A DNA stretch of 64,000 bases from Lysobacter_L cavernae (GTDB taxonomy: Bacteria; Pseudomonadota; Gammaproteobacteria; Xanthomonadales; Xanthomonadaceae): contig NZ_JBHRXK010000001.1 of NCBI RefSeq assembly GCF_042648505.1, positions 434,001 to 498,000 of the forward strand, written 5' to 3'. The position numbers and the translations under genes are program-made. Below the pieces are notes generated by a model. The model worked only from the letters and a program-made list of their open reading frames with translations, was not told where the DNA came from and ran no database searches. The stretch's first letter is position 1, and every line of letters starts with the position of its first letter. Positions 18,974 through 28,013 of this stretch are shown piece by piece.

Positions 18974-19594
18974 ATGAAACACTTTTTCCACGGCCTGATG
19001 GCCATCGCGCTGTCCCTGCAGCTGGCCGCCTGTGCTTCATCCGGCGGCAGCGAGACGGCTCCTCCGTCCACCGAGACGCAGGCGGTCGATACCTACCAGA
19101 TCGGCGTTGACGACCTGGTCCAGGTGTCGGTCTGGCGCAATCCGGACCTCGGCGTCATCGTGCCGGTGCGCCCCGACGGCAAGATCTCCGTGCCACTGGT
19201 CGGTGACGTCGTCGCTGGCGGCCGCACTCCCGACGTGGTGGCCAAGGACATCCAGGAACGGCTCACCGCCTACATCCGCGACCCGCAGGTCGCCGTGATC
19301 CTGACCGAGCTGCGCAGCCACGAGTACCTGTCGCGCGTGCGCGTCACCGGTGCGGTACGGCAACCGGTGTCGATCCCCTACCGCCAGGGCATGACCGTGC
19401 TCGATGCGGTGCTGGCCGCCGGCGGCGTCACCGAATTCGCGGCCCCCGACCGCTCCGGCCTGTACCGCAAGGAAGGTGAAAGCACCACCAACTACGCTGT
19501 GCGCCTGGACCGCATCCTCAATCGCGGTGACCTGACGACCAACTTCAAGGTCGCGCCGGGCGACGTGATCACGATCCCGGAGCGTGCCCTGTGA
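18974..19594 (+). CDS. Polysaccharide export lipoprotein (Wza/EpsA type, XrtA-associated subfamily)
   Basis: A 206-residue lipoprotein. The signal peptide ends at the lipobox LAAC with Cys20. The Poly_export domain follows (YQIGVDDLVQVSVWRNPDL, VPVRPDGKISVPLVGDV), then a SLBB-type repeat (RVTGAVRQPVSIPYRQGMTV). VWRNP, RPDGKI and the AGGVTEFA segment match what I recall of the PEP-CTERM/exosortase A export subfamily (TIGR03027). It is short compared with Wza and likely forms the outer-membrane/periplasmic exit with the beta-barrel protein below. Its stop overlaps the next gene (GTGA). Confidence 0.92.
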   Translation: MKHFFHGLMAIALSLQLAACASSGGSETAPPSTETQAVDTYQIGVDDLVQVSVWRNPDLGVIVPVRPDGKISVPLVGDVVAGGRTPDVVAKDIQERLTAYIRDPQVAVILTELRSHEYLSRVRVTGAVRQPVSIPYRQGMTVLDAVLAAGGVTEFAAPDRSGLYRKEGESTTNYAVRLDRILNRGDLTTNFKVAPGDVITIPERAL

Positions 19595-21165
19595 GCAATG
19601 CCATCACCGAATGGACGGGCTCCGAGGAGCGTCCGTCCCCGCTCGCCCTGGTCCCGGTCGCCACCGAGGCGTTCCGGCGCCACCCGATGCTGCTGCTCGG
19701 TGTGTTCGCGGCGATCGCGCTGGGCGCACTTGCACTGGGCATCGTGCTGCCGAAGAAGTACACCGCCTCGACCACGATCCTCGTCGAGGAAGGCAACATC
19801 ATCGCGCCGTTGATGGAAGGCCGCGCAGTCCCCACCGGCGTCGCCAACCGCGCCAGCATCGCGCGCGAGGTCGCCTTCAGCCGGCGGGTCATGAACGAGA
19901 TCCTCAAGACCGGCGGCTGGATGAAGTCGCAGCCCGACCCGCTGGCACAGGACCGGCTGATCGAGCAGATCACCGAGCGCACCAGCATTTCCAACCCGCG
20001 CGAGAACCTGATCCGGATCAGCTACGTCGACGCCAAGCCCGAACGCGCCTTCGAAGTCACCAAGCGCTTCGCCGACCTGGTGATCGAGGAAAGCCTGGCG
20101 GCCAAGGACCGTGAGAGTCGGGCGGCCTACGCCTTCATCGACTCGCAGGTGCGCCAGTACCACGGCAAGTTGACCGACGCCGAAGCCAAGCTCGAGCAGT
20201 ACCGCGGCACCAACCCCGACGCCCGCCCGGGCATCGACACCGACGTCAACGCGCGCATCGGCGAACTGCGTAGGCAGGTCGAAACCGGGCGCATGGACCT
20301 GCTCGATCTGCGTTCGCAGGAAGGGGCGCTGCAGTCGCAGCTGTCCGGCGAGAACGAAATCACCACGGTGCAGACGCGCGCCGGCCAACTGCGCGCCCGC
20401 CTGATCGAGCTGCAGTCCGAGCGCGACCGCCTGCTGCTCAACTACACCGATCAGCACCCGGACGTGGTGCGCATCCAGCACCAGATCCGCGACCTCGAAG
20501 AAGACCTGGGTCGCGAGGCCGAACGCCAGGAAGCGCGCATGGCGAGCACGCCCAGTTCGCTGGAAGGTGCCGCCACGTACAACCCGCTGTACGCCGAGCT
20601 GCGCAGCAAGCTGGCCGAAGCCAGCCGCCGCAGCGGTGCCACCGCCGCACGCGTGGCCACCGCCGAAAGCCTGCTCGCCCGCGAACTCGAGCGCAGCAGC
20701 CGCATCGCCGCCTCGGAAAGCACCCTGGCCGAACTCACCCGCGATTACGAGGTCAACCGCGACCTGTACCAGGACCTGCTCAAGCGGCGTGAAAACGCGC
20801 GCGTGTCGATGAACCTGGACGCCGAGCGGCGCGGCCTGAGCTTCCGCATCCAGGAGCCGGCGACCATGCCGCTGCGCCCCAGCGGGCTGCGCCTGATGCA
20901 TGTCTCCGGCGCCGGCCTGGCCGCCGCTACCGTGGCGCCGCTGCTGTTGCTGTTTGGCCTGCTCAAGCTCGACCCGCGCGTGCGTTCGCCGGCCCAGTTG
21001 GAGCGCAGCACCGGCCTGCCGGTGCTGGGCACGGTGCCGCCCTTGCTGGCCGGCCCGCACCGCACGCAGTCGCTGCGCCGCATGGCGCTGGCGGCCCTGC
21101 TGTTCCTCGCGGTTCCGCTCGCCTATGGCGTGGTTCTCACTCTGAAGCTGGTGCATGCGCTATGA
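19591..21165 (+). CDS. Chain-length determinant protein (Wzz/PCP type, XrtA-associated)
   Basis: An inner-membrane polysaccharide co-polymerase of 524 residues. The first membrane span is near residues 33-53 (MLLLGVFAAIALGALALGIVL) and is followed by the Wzz domain (YTASTTILVEEGNI). A long coiled-coil periplasmic part contains ESRAAYAFIDSQVRQYHGKL and ELTRDYEVNRDLYQDLLKRRENA, which is the GNVR-like segment. Two more spans lie near the C-terminus. This layout fits the PEP-CTERM locus chain-length family (TIGR03007, from memory). It starts at GTG 19591, overlapping the export gene by 4 bases, and has no fused kinase domain: the kinase-like protein is the next gene. Confidence 0.92.
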   Translation: MSNAITEWTGSEERPSPLALVPVATEAFRRHPMLLLGVFAAIALGALALGIVLPKKYTASTTILVEEGNIIAPLMEGRAVPTGVANRASIAREVAFSRRVMNEILKTGGWMKSQPDPLAQDRLIEQITERTSISNPRENLIRISYVDAKPERAFEVTKRFADLVIEESLAAKDRESRAAYAFIDSQVRQYHGKLTDAEAKLEQYRGTNPDARPGIDTDVNARIGELRRQVETGRMDLLDLRSQEGALQSQLSGENEITTVQTRAGQLRARLIELQSERDRLLLNYTDQHPDVVRIQHQIRDLEEDLGREAERQEARMASTPSSLEGAATYNPLYAELRSKLAEASRRSGATAARVATAESLLARELERSSRIAASESTLAELTRDYEVNRDLYQDLLKRRENARVSMNLDAERRGLSFRIQEPATMPLRPSGLRLMHVSGAGLAAATVAPLLLLFGLLKLDPRVRSPAQLERSTGLPVLGTVPPLLAGPHRTQSLRRMALAALLFLAVPLAYGVVLTLKLVHAL

Positions 21166-21905
21166 ACGACGCCTCCCGTGCTCCCTATGCCATCGACGAA
21201 GTCGCCGAACGTCGCGCGGCCAGCCGCTCGATCGCACGCATGACCGGTGGCCAATCGCTCACGCCGATCCAGTCGGCCGAGCGCTCGCTGATCCATCGCA
21301 CCGAAGTGGCCCGGCCCGAGGTCGATGCCTTCCGCGAATTGCGCACCAAACTGCTGGCCACCATGGACGGTAATTTCGTCACCCTGGTGGCGCCGGTCAG
21401 CCGTGGCAGCGGTGGCAGCTTCGTCGCCCGCAACCTGGCAGCCGCCTTCGCCTTCGACGAGGCCAAAAGCGCGCTGCTGATGGACTGCGACCTGCGCCAC
21501 CCGTCCCAGCACACCACCTTGCGCATCGACACCGGCAAGGGCGGGTTGATCGACTACCTGGAAGACCCCGACGGCGACGCCGCCGATGTCCTGTACGACA
21601 CCGGCGTGCCGCGGATGCGCCTGCTCCCGGCCGGCCGGCTGCGCGACTCCGGCGTCGAGTACTTCTCCTCGTTCCGCATGCGCCTGCTGCTGGATTCACT
21701 GCGCAGCCGCTACCCCGACCGCTATGTGTTCCTCGACAGCCCCCCGGTCCGCGGCGGTCCCGATGCACGCATCCTGGCCGACCTGGCCGATGTGATCGTG
21801 CTGGTCGCCGGGTACGGCCGCGACACACCCTCGGCGATCAACCAGGCGGCCTCCAGCTTCGACCCGAACAAATTCGCCGGCGTCGTCTTCAACCAGGGGG
21901 TCTGA
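21162..21905 (+). CDS. BY-kinase-like P-loop protein lacking the Walker A lysine
   Basis: A 247-residue protein similar to CpsD/Wzc-type tyrosine autokinases found next to chain-length proteins. Walker A' is kept (ALLMDCDLRHPSQ) and Walker B reads YVFLDSPPV. Walker A, however, is APVSRGSGGSFVARNLA: residue 85 is Gly where the catalytic Lys of GxGK(S/T) should be. The C-terminus (NKFAGVVFNQGV) has no tyrosine cluster. It is therefore probably an inactive or non-kinase regulator of chain length. The fold and its position, coupled to the Wzz protein (4-base overlap), support the family. Confidence 0.85.
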   Translation: MNDASRAPYAIDEVAERRAASRSIARMTGGQSLTPIQSAERSLIHRTEVARPEVDAFRELRTKLLATMDGNFVTLVAPVSRGSGGSFVARNLAAAFAFDEAKSALLMDCDLRHPSQHTTLRIDTGKGGLIDYLEDPDGDAADVLYDTGVPRMRLLPAGRLRDSGVEYFSSFRMRLLLDSLRSRYPDRYVFLDSPPVRGGPDARILADLADVIVLVAGYGRDTPSAINQAASSFDPNKFAGVVFNQGV

Positions 21906-21918
21906 TCTGTACCCGATC

Positions 21919-23253
21919 ATGCGCGCGTTGGACCGGCCCGATCGGTGCCGCAGCGTGACCCGACGGCTGCCGCCGGCGATGCTGTCGGCCGCCCTGCTGG
22001 CGGCCATGTCCGGTACGGCATTGGCCGTGGACGTCGACTACCAGGTCGGCGCTTCAGCGCTGCGGTCGGACAACATTGCCCTGAGCGAGGACGATGCAAC
22101 CAGCGAGACCGTGCTCTCGCCGCAGTTCCGCTTCGAGGCCGAGCAGAACAGCTCGACGCTGCAGATGCTGGCGCGCGGCAACGTCGAATACCTGCATTAC
22201 GCCGAAGGCAGTTTTGACGATGAGGTACGCGGCGAGCTCGCCGCCACCCTCAACTGGACCCTCCTGCCGAAACGGCTCGATTTCGTCGTCCGCGACTACC
22301 TCAATCGCGAACCGATCAACGTCCTCACCGGTTTCAGCCCGGGCAACCAGCAGGAGGTGAATGTCTTCATCGCCGGCCCGACCTTCTACAGCCGTTTCAG
22401 CGAATCGACCCTCGGCCAACTCGACCTGCGCTACGGCAACAGCTATGCCGAGGAGAACAAGAACTTCGACGGCGACCGCTACAACGTCGCGGCACGCGTC
22501 CTGCGCGATATCGATGCCGTCTCCACGGTCTCGATCAATGCCGAAGCGACCAAGGTCGATTACGACGAAGCCGGCAGCTCCACCGACTACACCCGCTACG
22601 ATGCCTACGTCGGCTATACCCGCACGCTGGCATCGGTGGATTTAGGCATCGACCTGGGCTATGCCCAGGTCCGCCTGCGCGACAGCGAACATGAAAGCGA
22701 ACCGACCGCACGCCTCAACCTCGGCTGGCGCGTGTCGCCGCGCAGCGAGATTGACGCCAACCTTGACTACGAATTCGGCGACGCCACCCAGAACACGATC
22801 ACCCGTGCCGACATCCCCGGCGGAACGATCATCAACGACTTCAGCAATGCCGACGTGGTGATCGGCCCGGGCGTGTTCCGCCTGCGCCGACTCGATCTTG
22901 GCTACAAATACCAGGGCGAGCGCATCGACCTGCAGTTTCGCCCGTACTACCAGCGCTTCGAGTACCTGGACGACACCAATCCAGACCAGATCAGCCATGG
23001 CGGCGCGCTCGAGATCGGTTACCTGCTGCGGCCGCTGACAAGGTTGTCGCTGCTGGCTGCCCATGAGCGCCGGGAGTTCGACCAGCTCAGCCGCGAAGAC
23101 AAGGATCTGGCGATCTACCTGTCACTGGTCAACCAGATCACCCGGCATTGGAGTTGGCAAGTCGATCTTCAACACCGTGAACGCGACAGCACCGATGCGG
23201 GGATGAGCTATGACGAGAATGCCATCATTTTCGCCGTCAACTATCGTCGCTGA
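21919..23253 (+). CDS. Outer-membrane beta-barrel protein of the exopolysaccharide locus
   Basis: A 444-residue protein with a signal peptide ending near GTALAVDVDYQVG. The mature part is a series of short amphipathic strands rich in Tyr, Arg and Asp (for example TLGQLDLRYGNSYAEENKNF and YDAYVGYTRTLASVDLG) and ends FAVNYRR. It resembles the PEP-CTERM-associated outer-membrane beta-barrel family (TIGR03016-like) that replaces the helical barrel of Wza in such loci. It likely forms the outer-membrane pore for the glycan together with the export lipoprotein. Thirteen bases separate it from the kinase-like gene, and it overlaps the next GT start by 44 bases. Confidence 0.85.
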   Translation: MRALDRPDRCRSVTRRLPPAMLSAALLAAMSGTALAVDVDYQVGASALRSDNIALSEDDATSETVLSPQFRFEAEQNSSTLQMLARGNVEYLHYAEGSFDDEVRGELAATLNWTLLPKRLDFVVRDYLNREPINVLTGFSPGNQQEVNVFIAGPTFYSRFSESTLGQLDLRYGNSYAEENKNFDGDRYNVAARVLRDIDAVSTVSINAEATKVDYDEAGSSTDYTRYDAYVGYTRTLASVDLGIDLGYAQVRLRDSEHESEPTARLNLGWRVSPRSEIDANLDYEFGDATQNTITRADIPGGTIINDFSNADVVIGPGVFRLRRLDLGYKYQGERIDLQFRPYYQRFEYLDDTNPDQISHGGALEIGYLLRPLTRLSLLAAHERREFDQLSREDKDLAIYLSLVNQITRHWSWQVDLQHRERDSTDAGMSYDENAIIFAVNYRR

Positions 23254-24451
23254 TGACGCCGACACGACCGGACCCGACACGCACGCGGACGCAACCGTCA
23301 GCGAAGGCGGGCGCATCCGCCTGCTGGTATTGACCGACACGTCGATCCTCTCCTCCGGCGGCAGCGAACGCTTCCTGCGCAACCTGATGGCACGGCTGCC
23401 TCCGGAGCGTTACCGGGTGGTCGTCGTGCAGCTCACCGACACCACCCGTGCCTGGAGCGATACCAGCCTTCCCGACGGCATCCAGCATGTGCAGCTGCGC
23501 TCATTGCCCATTGCCGCGGTGTACGGCCTGCGCGGCTGGCTTGCGCTGCGCTCGCTGCGGCGGCTGGTGGAACGCGGGCAGTTCGACATCATCCAGTCGC
23601 AGCATGAGAAGTCCGACCTGCTCAACGCCTTCCTGCCGCGCACGAAGGGCTCGGTCCGCATTTCCAACCGGCGCGACATGGGCTTCAACAAGAGCGCACG
23701 CCTGCGCTTCCTGTTCCGCTTCCTCAATCACCGCTTCGACTGCGTGGTCGCGCCCGCACAGCCCATCCTGAGCGGGCTCGCCCGCGAGGAGGACATGCAG
23801 GCGCGTCGCATGCTGTGGATACCGAACGGGGTCGATACCGAACGCTTCCAGCCACAGCCGCTGTCCGCACGACGGCAAACCCGCCTGGCCCTGGGCCTGG
23901 CCGAGGACGCGATCGCCTTCGGCTGCATCGCCAGCCTGACGCCGGTGAAACGCCACTGCGACCTGATCGAGGCCTTCGCCCAGGTCCATCGCCAGTGCCC
24001 GCAGGCGCGGCTGCTGCTGGTCGGCGATGGGCCGCTGCGCGAACCGATCACCGCGCAGATCGAGGCACTGGGCCTCAGCGAAGCCGTTCGCCTGCTCGGC
24101 AGCCTGCCCAACGTCGAGGGCGTATTGCCGGCGCTCGACGCGGCCGTCCTGGTCTCGTCGACCGAGGGCATGTCCAACGCTGTGTTGGAGGCCATGGCCT
24201 GCGGCCTGCCGGTCGTCGCCACCGGCGTCGGCGGCAACCTGCAACTCGTGCAGCACGGCATCAGCGGCTTGCTGGTGCCGGCTCACGAACCGGCCGCGCT
24301 GGCCGCCGCCTTGCAGCACTTGATCGACGAACCGCTGATGCGGGAGCGAATGGGGGCCTCGGCGCGGGCGCGAATCCTGCGCGAGTTCTCCCTCGACAGC
24401 ATGGTGCACGCATTCGATCGGCTCTATCACCGCTTGCTGGGGCGACCATGA
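23210..24451 (+). CDS. Glycosyltransferase, GT4 family
   Basis: A 413-residue GT-B glycosyltransferase. The N-domain begins after about 35 polar residues at RIRLLVLTDTSILSSGGSERFLRNL. The C-domain shows IPNGVDTERFQP, GCIASLTPVKRHCDLIEAF, LLLVGDGPLREP and the donor-binding EX7E region SSTEGMSNAVLEAMACGLPVV. It has no membrane span, so it acts at the cytoplasmic face on lipid-linked intermediates. The sugar and linkage are unknown. ATG 23210 overlaps the upstream gene by 44 bases; an internal ATG three codons later would serve as well. Confidence 0.9.
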   Translation: MTRMPSFSPSTIVADDADTTGPDTHADATVSEGGRIRLLVLTDTSILSSGGSERFLRNLMARLPPERYRVVVVQLTDTTRAWSDTSLPDGIQHVQLRSLPIAAVYGLRGWLALRSLRRLVERGQFDIIQSQHEKSDLLNAFLPRTKGSVRISNRRDMGFNKSARLRFLFRFLNHRFDCVVAPAQPILSGLAREEDMQARRMLWIPNGVDTERFQPQPLSARRQTRLALGLAEDAIAFGCIASLTPVKRHCDLIEAFAQVHRQCPQARLLLVGDGPLREPITAQIEALGLSEAVRLLGSLPNVEGVLPALDAAVLVSSTEGMSNAVLEAMACGLPVVATGVGGNLQLVQHGISGLLVPAHEPAALAAALQHLIDEPLMRERMGASARARILREFSLDSMVHAFDRLYHRLLGRP

Positions 24452-25656
24452 ACGCCCATGCGCCCGCACCGGCCGCGTCAGTGGTCACCGCGCGGCCCAC
24501 GCCCGCCGCCGCGTCGACCCGGCTGCAGGCGCGGCCGGTGCTGCAACTGCGTTCCAGCGCCGGCCTCTATGGCGCCGACCGGATGGTGCTGGCGCTCAAC
24601 CAGGCCCTCTCCGGCCAGCATGTGCCCAGCCGTTTGCTCAGCATCCACAACTACCGCATGCACGAACAGGCGCTGCACGCGATGGCGCGCGCCAAAGGCC
24701 AGCATGCCGAGCTGCTGCCCTGCCGGGGGAGATTCGACCTGGGCACGGTGCGCGCACTGGCCGCACAGATCGATGCGGTGGGCGCGCCGGTGCTACACGT
24801 ACATGACTATAAAAGCGCGTTCTACGCCTGGCTCGCGACGCGCCAGAGGCCGTTGCCGATGGTGGCCACCTTGCACGGCTGGCTGGTCGACTCGCACTCG
24901 CAGCGCCTCTACAACCGTATCGAACTGGCCCTGCTGCGCCGCTTCGACGCGCTTGCGGTGGTATCGCACGAGCAGATCGAACCGCTGCTGCGCGCCGGCA
25001 TTCCGCGCGGACGCATCCACCAGGTCGACAACGGCATCGAACTGCCATCCGGCGACGTCTCGGACGCAGCCGCATTGCGGCGGGAGTTTGGGCTGGACGC
25101 AGCCCGCTTCGTGTTCGGCGCCGTGGCACGGCTATCGCCGGAAAAAAACCTGGCGATGCTGCTGGAGGCGATTACGCCACTGGCCAAAGCCGACGCCGGC
25201 GTGGCCCTGGTCATTGCCGGCGACGGCCCGGAGCGGGCGATATTGGAGGCACGCGCGCAGTCCCTGGGCATCGCGTCGAGCGTGCATTTCCTGGGCGCAC
25301 GCGCCGACATGGAGCGTCTCTACCCGGTGTTCGACTGTCTGGTGCTGCCGTCGCTGAGCGAAGGCATGCCGCTGGTCGTGCTGGAGGCGATGGCGTTCTC
25401 CCTGCCGATACTGGCCAGCGCCGTCGGCGGCATCCCCCGGCTGCTGGCGCACACCGAGCATGGCCGCCTGGTCCGCCCCGGCGATGCCGACGCGCTGCGC
25501 GCCGAATTGCAGGCCGCATCAGCCGAACCCGGCCGGCGTGATCGCCATGCGCGCAGCTACGTGCGCCACCAGCACTCACCCGAAGCGATGGCCCAGCGCT
25601 ACCTCACCGTGTATCGCTCGTTGCCGACAGGTCGCCATGAACGCACCACTGCCTGA
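24448..25656 (+). CDS. Glycosyltransferase, GT4 family
   Basis: A 402-residue GT-B enzyme. After an Ala/Pro-rich leader the fold starts at RPVLQLRSSAGLYGADRMVL. It continues with VLHVHDYKSAFYAW, IHQVDNGIELPSG, GAVARLSPEKNLAMLLEAI and the EX7E segment LSEGMPLVVLEAMAFSLPI. The GLYGADRM start resembles glycosyltransferases of exosortase-type loci. ATG 24448 overlaps the previous stop (ATGA), so the two GT4 genes are coupled. The sugar specificity is unknown. The open frame continues upstream inside the previous gene, but that part lacks any fold. Confidence 0.9.
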   Translation: MNAHAPAPAASVVTARPTPAAASTRLQARPVLQLRSSAGLYGADRMVLALNQALSGQHVPSRLLSIHNYRMHEQALHAMARAKGQHAELLPCRGRFDLGTVRALAAQIDAVGAPVLHVHDYKSAFYAWLATRQRPLPMVATLHGWLVDSHSQRLYNRIELALLRRFDALAVVSHEQIEPLLRAGIPRGRIHQVDNGIELPSGDVSDAAALRREFGLDAARFVFGAVARLSPEKNLAMLLEAITPLAKADAGVALVIAGDGPERAILEARAQSLGIASSVHFLGARADMERLYPVFDCLVLPSLSEGMPLVVLEAMAFSLPILASAVGGIPRLLAHTEHGRLVRPGDADALRAELQAASAEPGRRDRHARSYVRHQHSPEAMAQRYLTVYRSLPTGRHERTTA

Positions 25657-26980
25657 CGCGCGCAACGCCGCTCCGGCCGAGCGCTTCCCGCTGGCGGCAC
25701 GGGCCCTGCGCACCACGACCGCACGACCGCAGGCGGCAGCGGCGCAGGTCCGCAGCCGCGTGTCGGCCCGGGCCCACGCGCCCAACAACTGGGTGCTGTA
25801 TGCGTTCCTGTTCCTGCTGCCACTGCAGAACCTGCAGACCGGCTACCTGCCCGATTTCGGCGGTGGCCTCAATTTCCTCAACATAGGCTTCGCGCTGTCG
25901 CTGCTGGGGGCATGGATGACGCGCGGCCGCATCGCCTCAAACGAGCCAGTAAACCGTTGGGTGCTGGCCTATGCCGTGTACGCACTGGTATCGCTGTTGG
26001 TCGGCTATCAGTTCGTCGGCAATGCCGATACGCATGCCAACGTGCTCAAGGACCACCTGGTCGGGGTGTTCATCGTCTATCTGGTGCAGATGAGCGTGCA
26101 GGACTGGACCGGCGTGCGGCGGATCCTGATTGCCACGATCCTGCCACTGCCCTACATCGCCAAGGTGGTGTGGGTGCAACACCAGAGCGTGGCCAGCTGG
26201 CACTACTCCGACGACCTGCGCATCAAGGGCACGTTCTCGCTGCTCGGCGCCAACGAGCTGGCCGCGTTCTGCGTGACCGTCGCGGTGATGCTGTTCGCGC
26301 TGCTGATGGCGGCGAAGCTGTCACGGGTCTGGCGACTGGCACTACTGGCCGGAATCGCCTGCATGGTGGTGGGGGTGCTGTATGCCTATTCGCGCACCGC
26401 CTACGTCGGTCTGATTCTCGGCCTGGTGACGGTGATCATGGTGTGGCGGGGGCGCTGGAAGATGCTGCTGCCGCTGCTGCTGATCGCCGCCTTGCTGCCC
26501 AACCTGATGCCGCAGTCGATCGTCGAGCGCTTCGACAGTACCTCGGTGGAGGAAGGCAAGCGCGATGAAAGCACCGAGCTGCGCTTCGAGTACTGGAAGG
26601 TGGCGATGGACAACTTCCAGAACCATCCGTTCACCGGCACCGGCTTCCACACCTTCCATCACCGCGAGATCAACCCCTACGGCAAGGACACGCACAACCT
26701 ATACATCCGCACCCTGACCGAAGGCGGCGTGCTGGGCGCGGTGGTATTGCTCGGCCTGCTGATCGCCGTACTGCGCACGGCGCGGCGCGAACTGTCGAAT
26801 TCGCGAACGGGCAGCCTGCGCTATGCCCTCGCACTGGGGCTGGTCGGCGCATGGATGGCGCTGGTCTGCGGCAATTTCTTTGGCGACCGCTTCACCTATT
26901 ACCCGATGATCGCCTACTTCTGGACCTATGTGGCCTTGGTGGTGAAGGCACGCCACCTGCCGGAGGAACCCGCACGATGA
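25637..26980 (+). CDS. O-antigen ligase/polymerase family membrane protein (Wzy/WaaL type)
   Basis: An inner-membrane protein of 447 residues with ten or more hydrophobic spans, for example NNWVLYAFLFLLPLQNL, VGVFIVYLVQM and LLPLLLIAALLPNL. The Wzy_C signature is present: YAYSRTAYVGLILGLVTV followed by the periplasmic loop with FRFEYWKVA-like sequence (LRFEYWKVAMDNFQNHPFTG) and KDTHNLYIRTLTEGG. It joins repeat units or transfers the finished glycan to an acceptor. In exosortase loci a similar protein is described as an O-glycosylation-type ligase. ATG 25637 overlaps the previous gene by 20 bases. The first 55 residues are polar and basic and presumably cytoplasmic. Confidence 0.9.
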   Translation: MNAPLPDARNAAPAERFPLAARALRTTTARPQAAAAQVRSRVSARAHAPNNWVLYAFLFLLPLQNLQTGYLPDFGGGLNFLNIGFALSLLGAWMTRGRIASNEPVNRWVLAYAVYALVSLLVGYQFVGNADTHANVLKDHLVGVFIVYLVQMSVQDWTGVRRILIATILPLPYIAKVVWVQHQSVASWHYSDDLRIKGTFSLLGANELAAFCVTVAVMLFALLMAAKLSRVWRLALLAGIACMVVGVLYAYSRTAYVGLILGLVTVIMVWRGRWKMLLPLLLIAALLPNLMPQSIVERFDSTSVEEGKRDESTELRFEYWKVAMDNFQNHPFTGTGFHTFHHREINPYGKDTHNLYIRTLTEGGVLGAVVLLGLLIAVLRTARRELSNSRTGSLRYALALGLVGAWMALVCGNFFGDRFTYYPMIAYFWTYVALVVKARHLPEEPAR

Positions 26981-28011
26981 CGGTGGCGCTGACACGCTGG
27001 ATGCAATACGCCTTTGCGCTGTGCACCCACTACAGCGGGCTGGACCTGCTCTACCGGCGGTTGTCGGGGGCGGGGCTGGTGCTGCTGATGCTGCACCGGG
27101 TACGCGACGAGCACGATCCTTACCCGCTCAGCACGTCCAAGGACAGCCTGCGCCAACTGATCGGCTGGTTGCGTCAGGGCCACGCGCTGGTCAGCCTGGA
27201 CGAGGGACTGCGGCGGCTGGCGAACCACGACAACGCGCAGCTCAACTACGCGCTGACCTTCGACGATGGCTACCGCGACAACCTGCGCCTGCTCGATGAA
27301 GACCTGCGTGGTGCCCCGGCGGTGCTCTATATCGTCACCGATCACATCGGCGGCGAGCCGATCTGGGTGTACCGGCTGACCCATGCCGTCGAAGCCCGCA
27401 GCCGCGACCACCTGGACCTCAGCGAACTCGGGCTTGGCCATTTCGACCTGTCCGACGCCATCGACCGCGAGCGGCTGTATGCACTGCTGCCGCCGCGGCT
27501 GAAGCAATTCACCCCGGCGCGTCTCGAGCAGTGCCTGGCCACGGTGATCGCGCAGATCCAACCCCGTCCGATGCCGCACGACAGCGGCGAGATGCTCGAG
27601 TGGGAGGACGTGCGTCGGCTCAAGGCACGCGGCATCCTGATCGGTGGACACACCTGCAACCATGTGCTGCTGAGTCGGGTCGACGACGCCACCGCGCACA
27701 CCGAGATCGCCGACTCCCACGCCCGCATCGCCAGCGAGCTCGGCGCCCCGCCCCTGCATTTCGCCTACCCCAACGGCGCGCCTGGCGACTTCGGCGAGCG
27801 CGATGTCCGCCTCGCGCAGGAGGCCGGTTTCCGTACAGCGGCCACGACGGTCGAAGGCGTCAACCGGCGCGGTGTCGACCCCTACCGCCTGCTGCGCTAC
27901 AACGTCCACGAGGACCGCTACCGCACGCCTTCCGGGCGCCTGTCCAAATCCCTGTTCTTCAGCGAGACCAGCGGCCTGCTGGGCTGGCTGCGCACCCAAT
28001 GGCGGGCCTGA
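26977..28011 (+). CDS. Polysaccharide deacetylase (NodB homology, CE4)
   Basis: A 344-residue CE4-type enzyme. Motif 1, TFDDGYRDNL, holds the catalytic and metal Asp pair; motif 2, GGHTCNHVLL, holds the metal His pair (HTCNH); FAYPNGAPGDF is motif 3. It would remove acetyl groups from hexosamines of the glycan. A weakly hydrophobic stretch near residues 29-39 (GLVLLMLHRV) is part of the fold rather than a signal, so it probably acts in the cytoplasm or at the membrane. It overlaps the ligase gene by 4 bases (ATGA). Confidence 0.9.
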   Translation: MTVALTRWMQYAFALCTHYSGLDLLYRRLSGAGLVLLMLHRVRDEHDPYPLSTSKDSLRQLIGWLRQGHALVSLDEGLRRLANHDNAQLNYALTFDDGYRDNLRLLDEDLRGAPAVLYIVTDHIGGEPIWVYRLTHAVEARSRDHLDLSELGLGHFDLSDAIDRERLYALLPPRLKQFTPARLEQCLATVIAQIQPRPMPHDSGEMLEWEDVRRLKARGILIGGHTCNHVLLSRVDDATAHTEIADSHARIASELGAPPLHFAYPNGAPGDFGERDVRLAQEAGFRTAATTVEGVNRRGVDPYRLLRYNVHEDRYRTPSGRLSKSLFFSETSGLLGWLRTQWRA

Positions 28012-28013
28012 CC

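Noticed and set aside
25637..26980. Exosortase candidate among the multi-span proteins
   Set aside because: The sequence shows the O-antigen ligase (Wzy_C) pattern and lacks the exosortase Cys/Arg/His arrangement.
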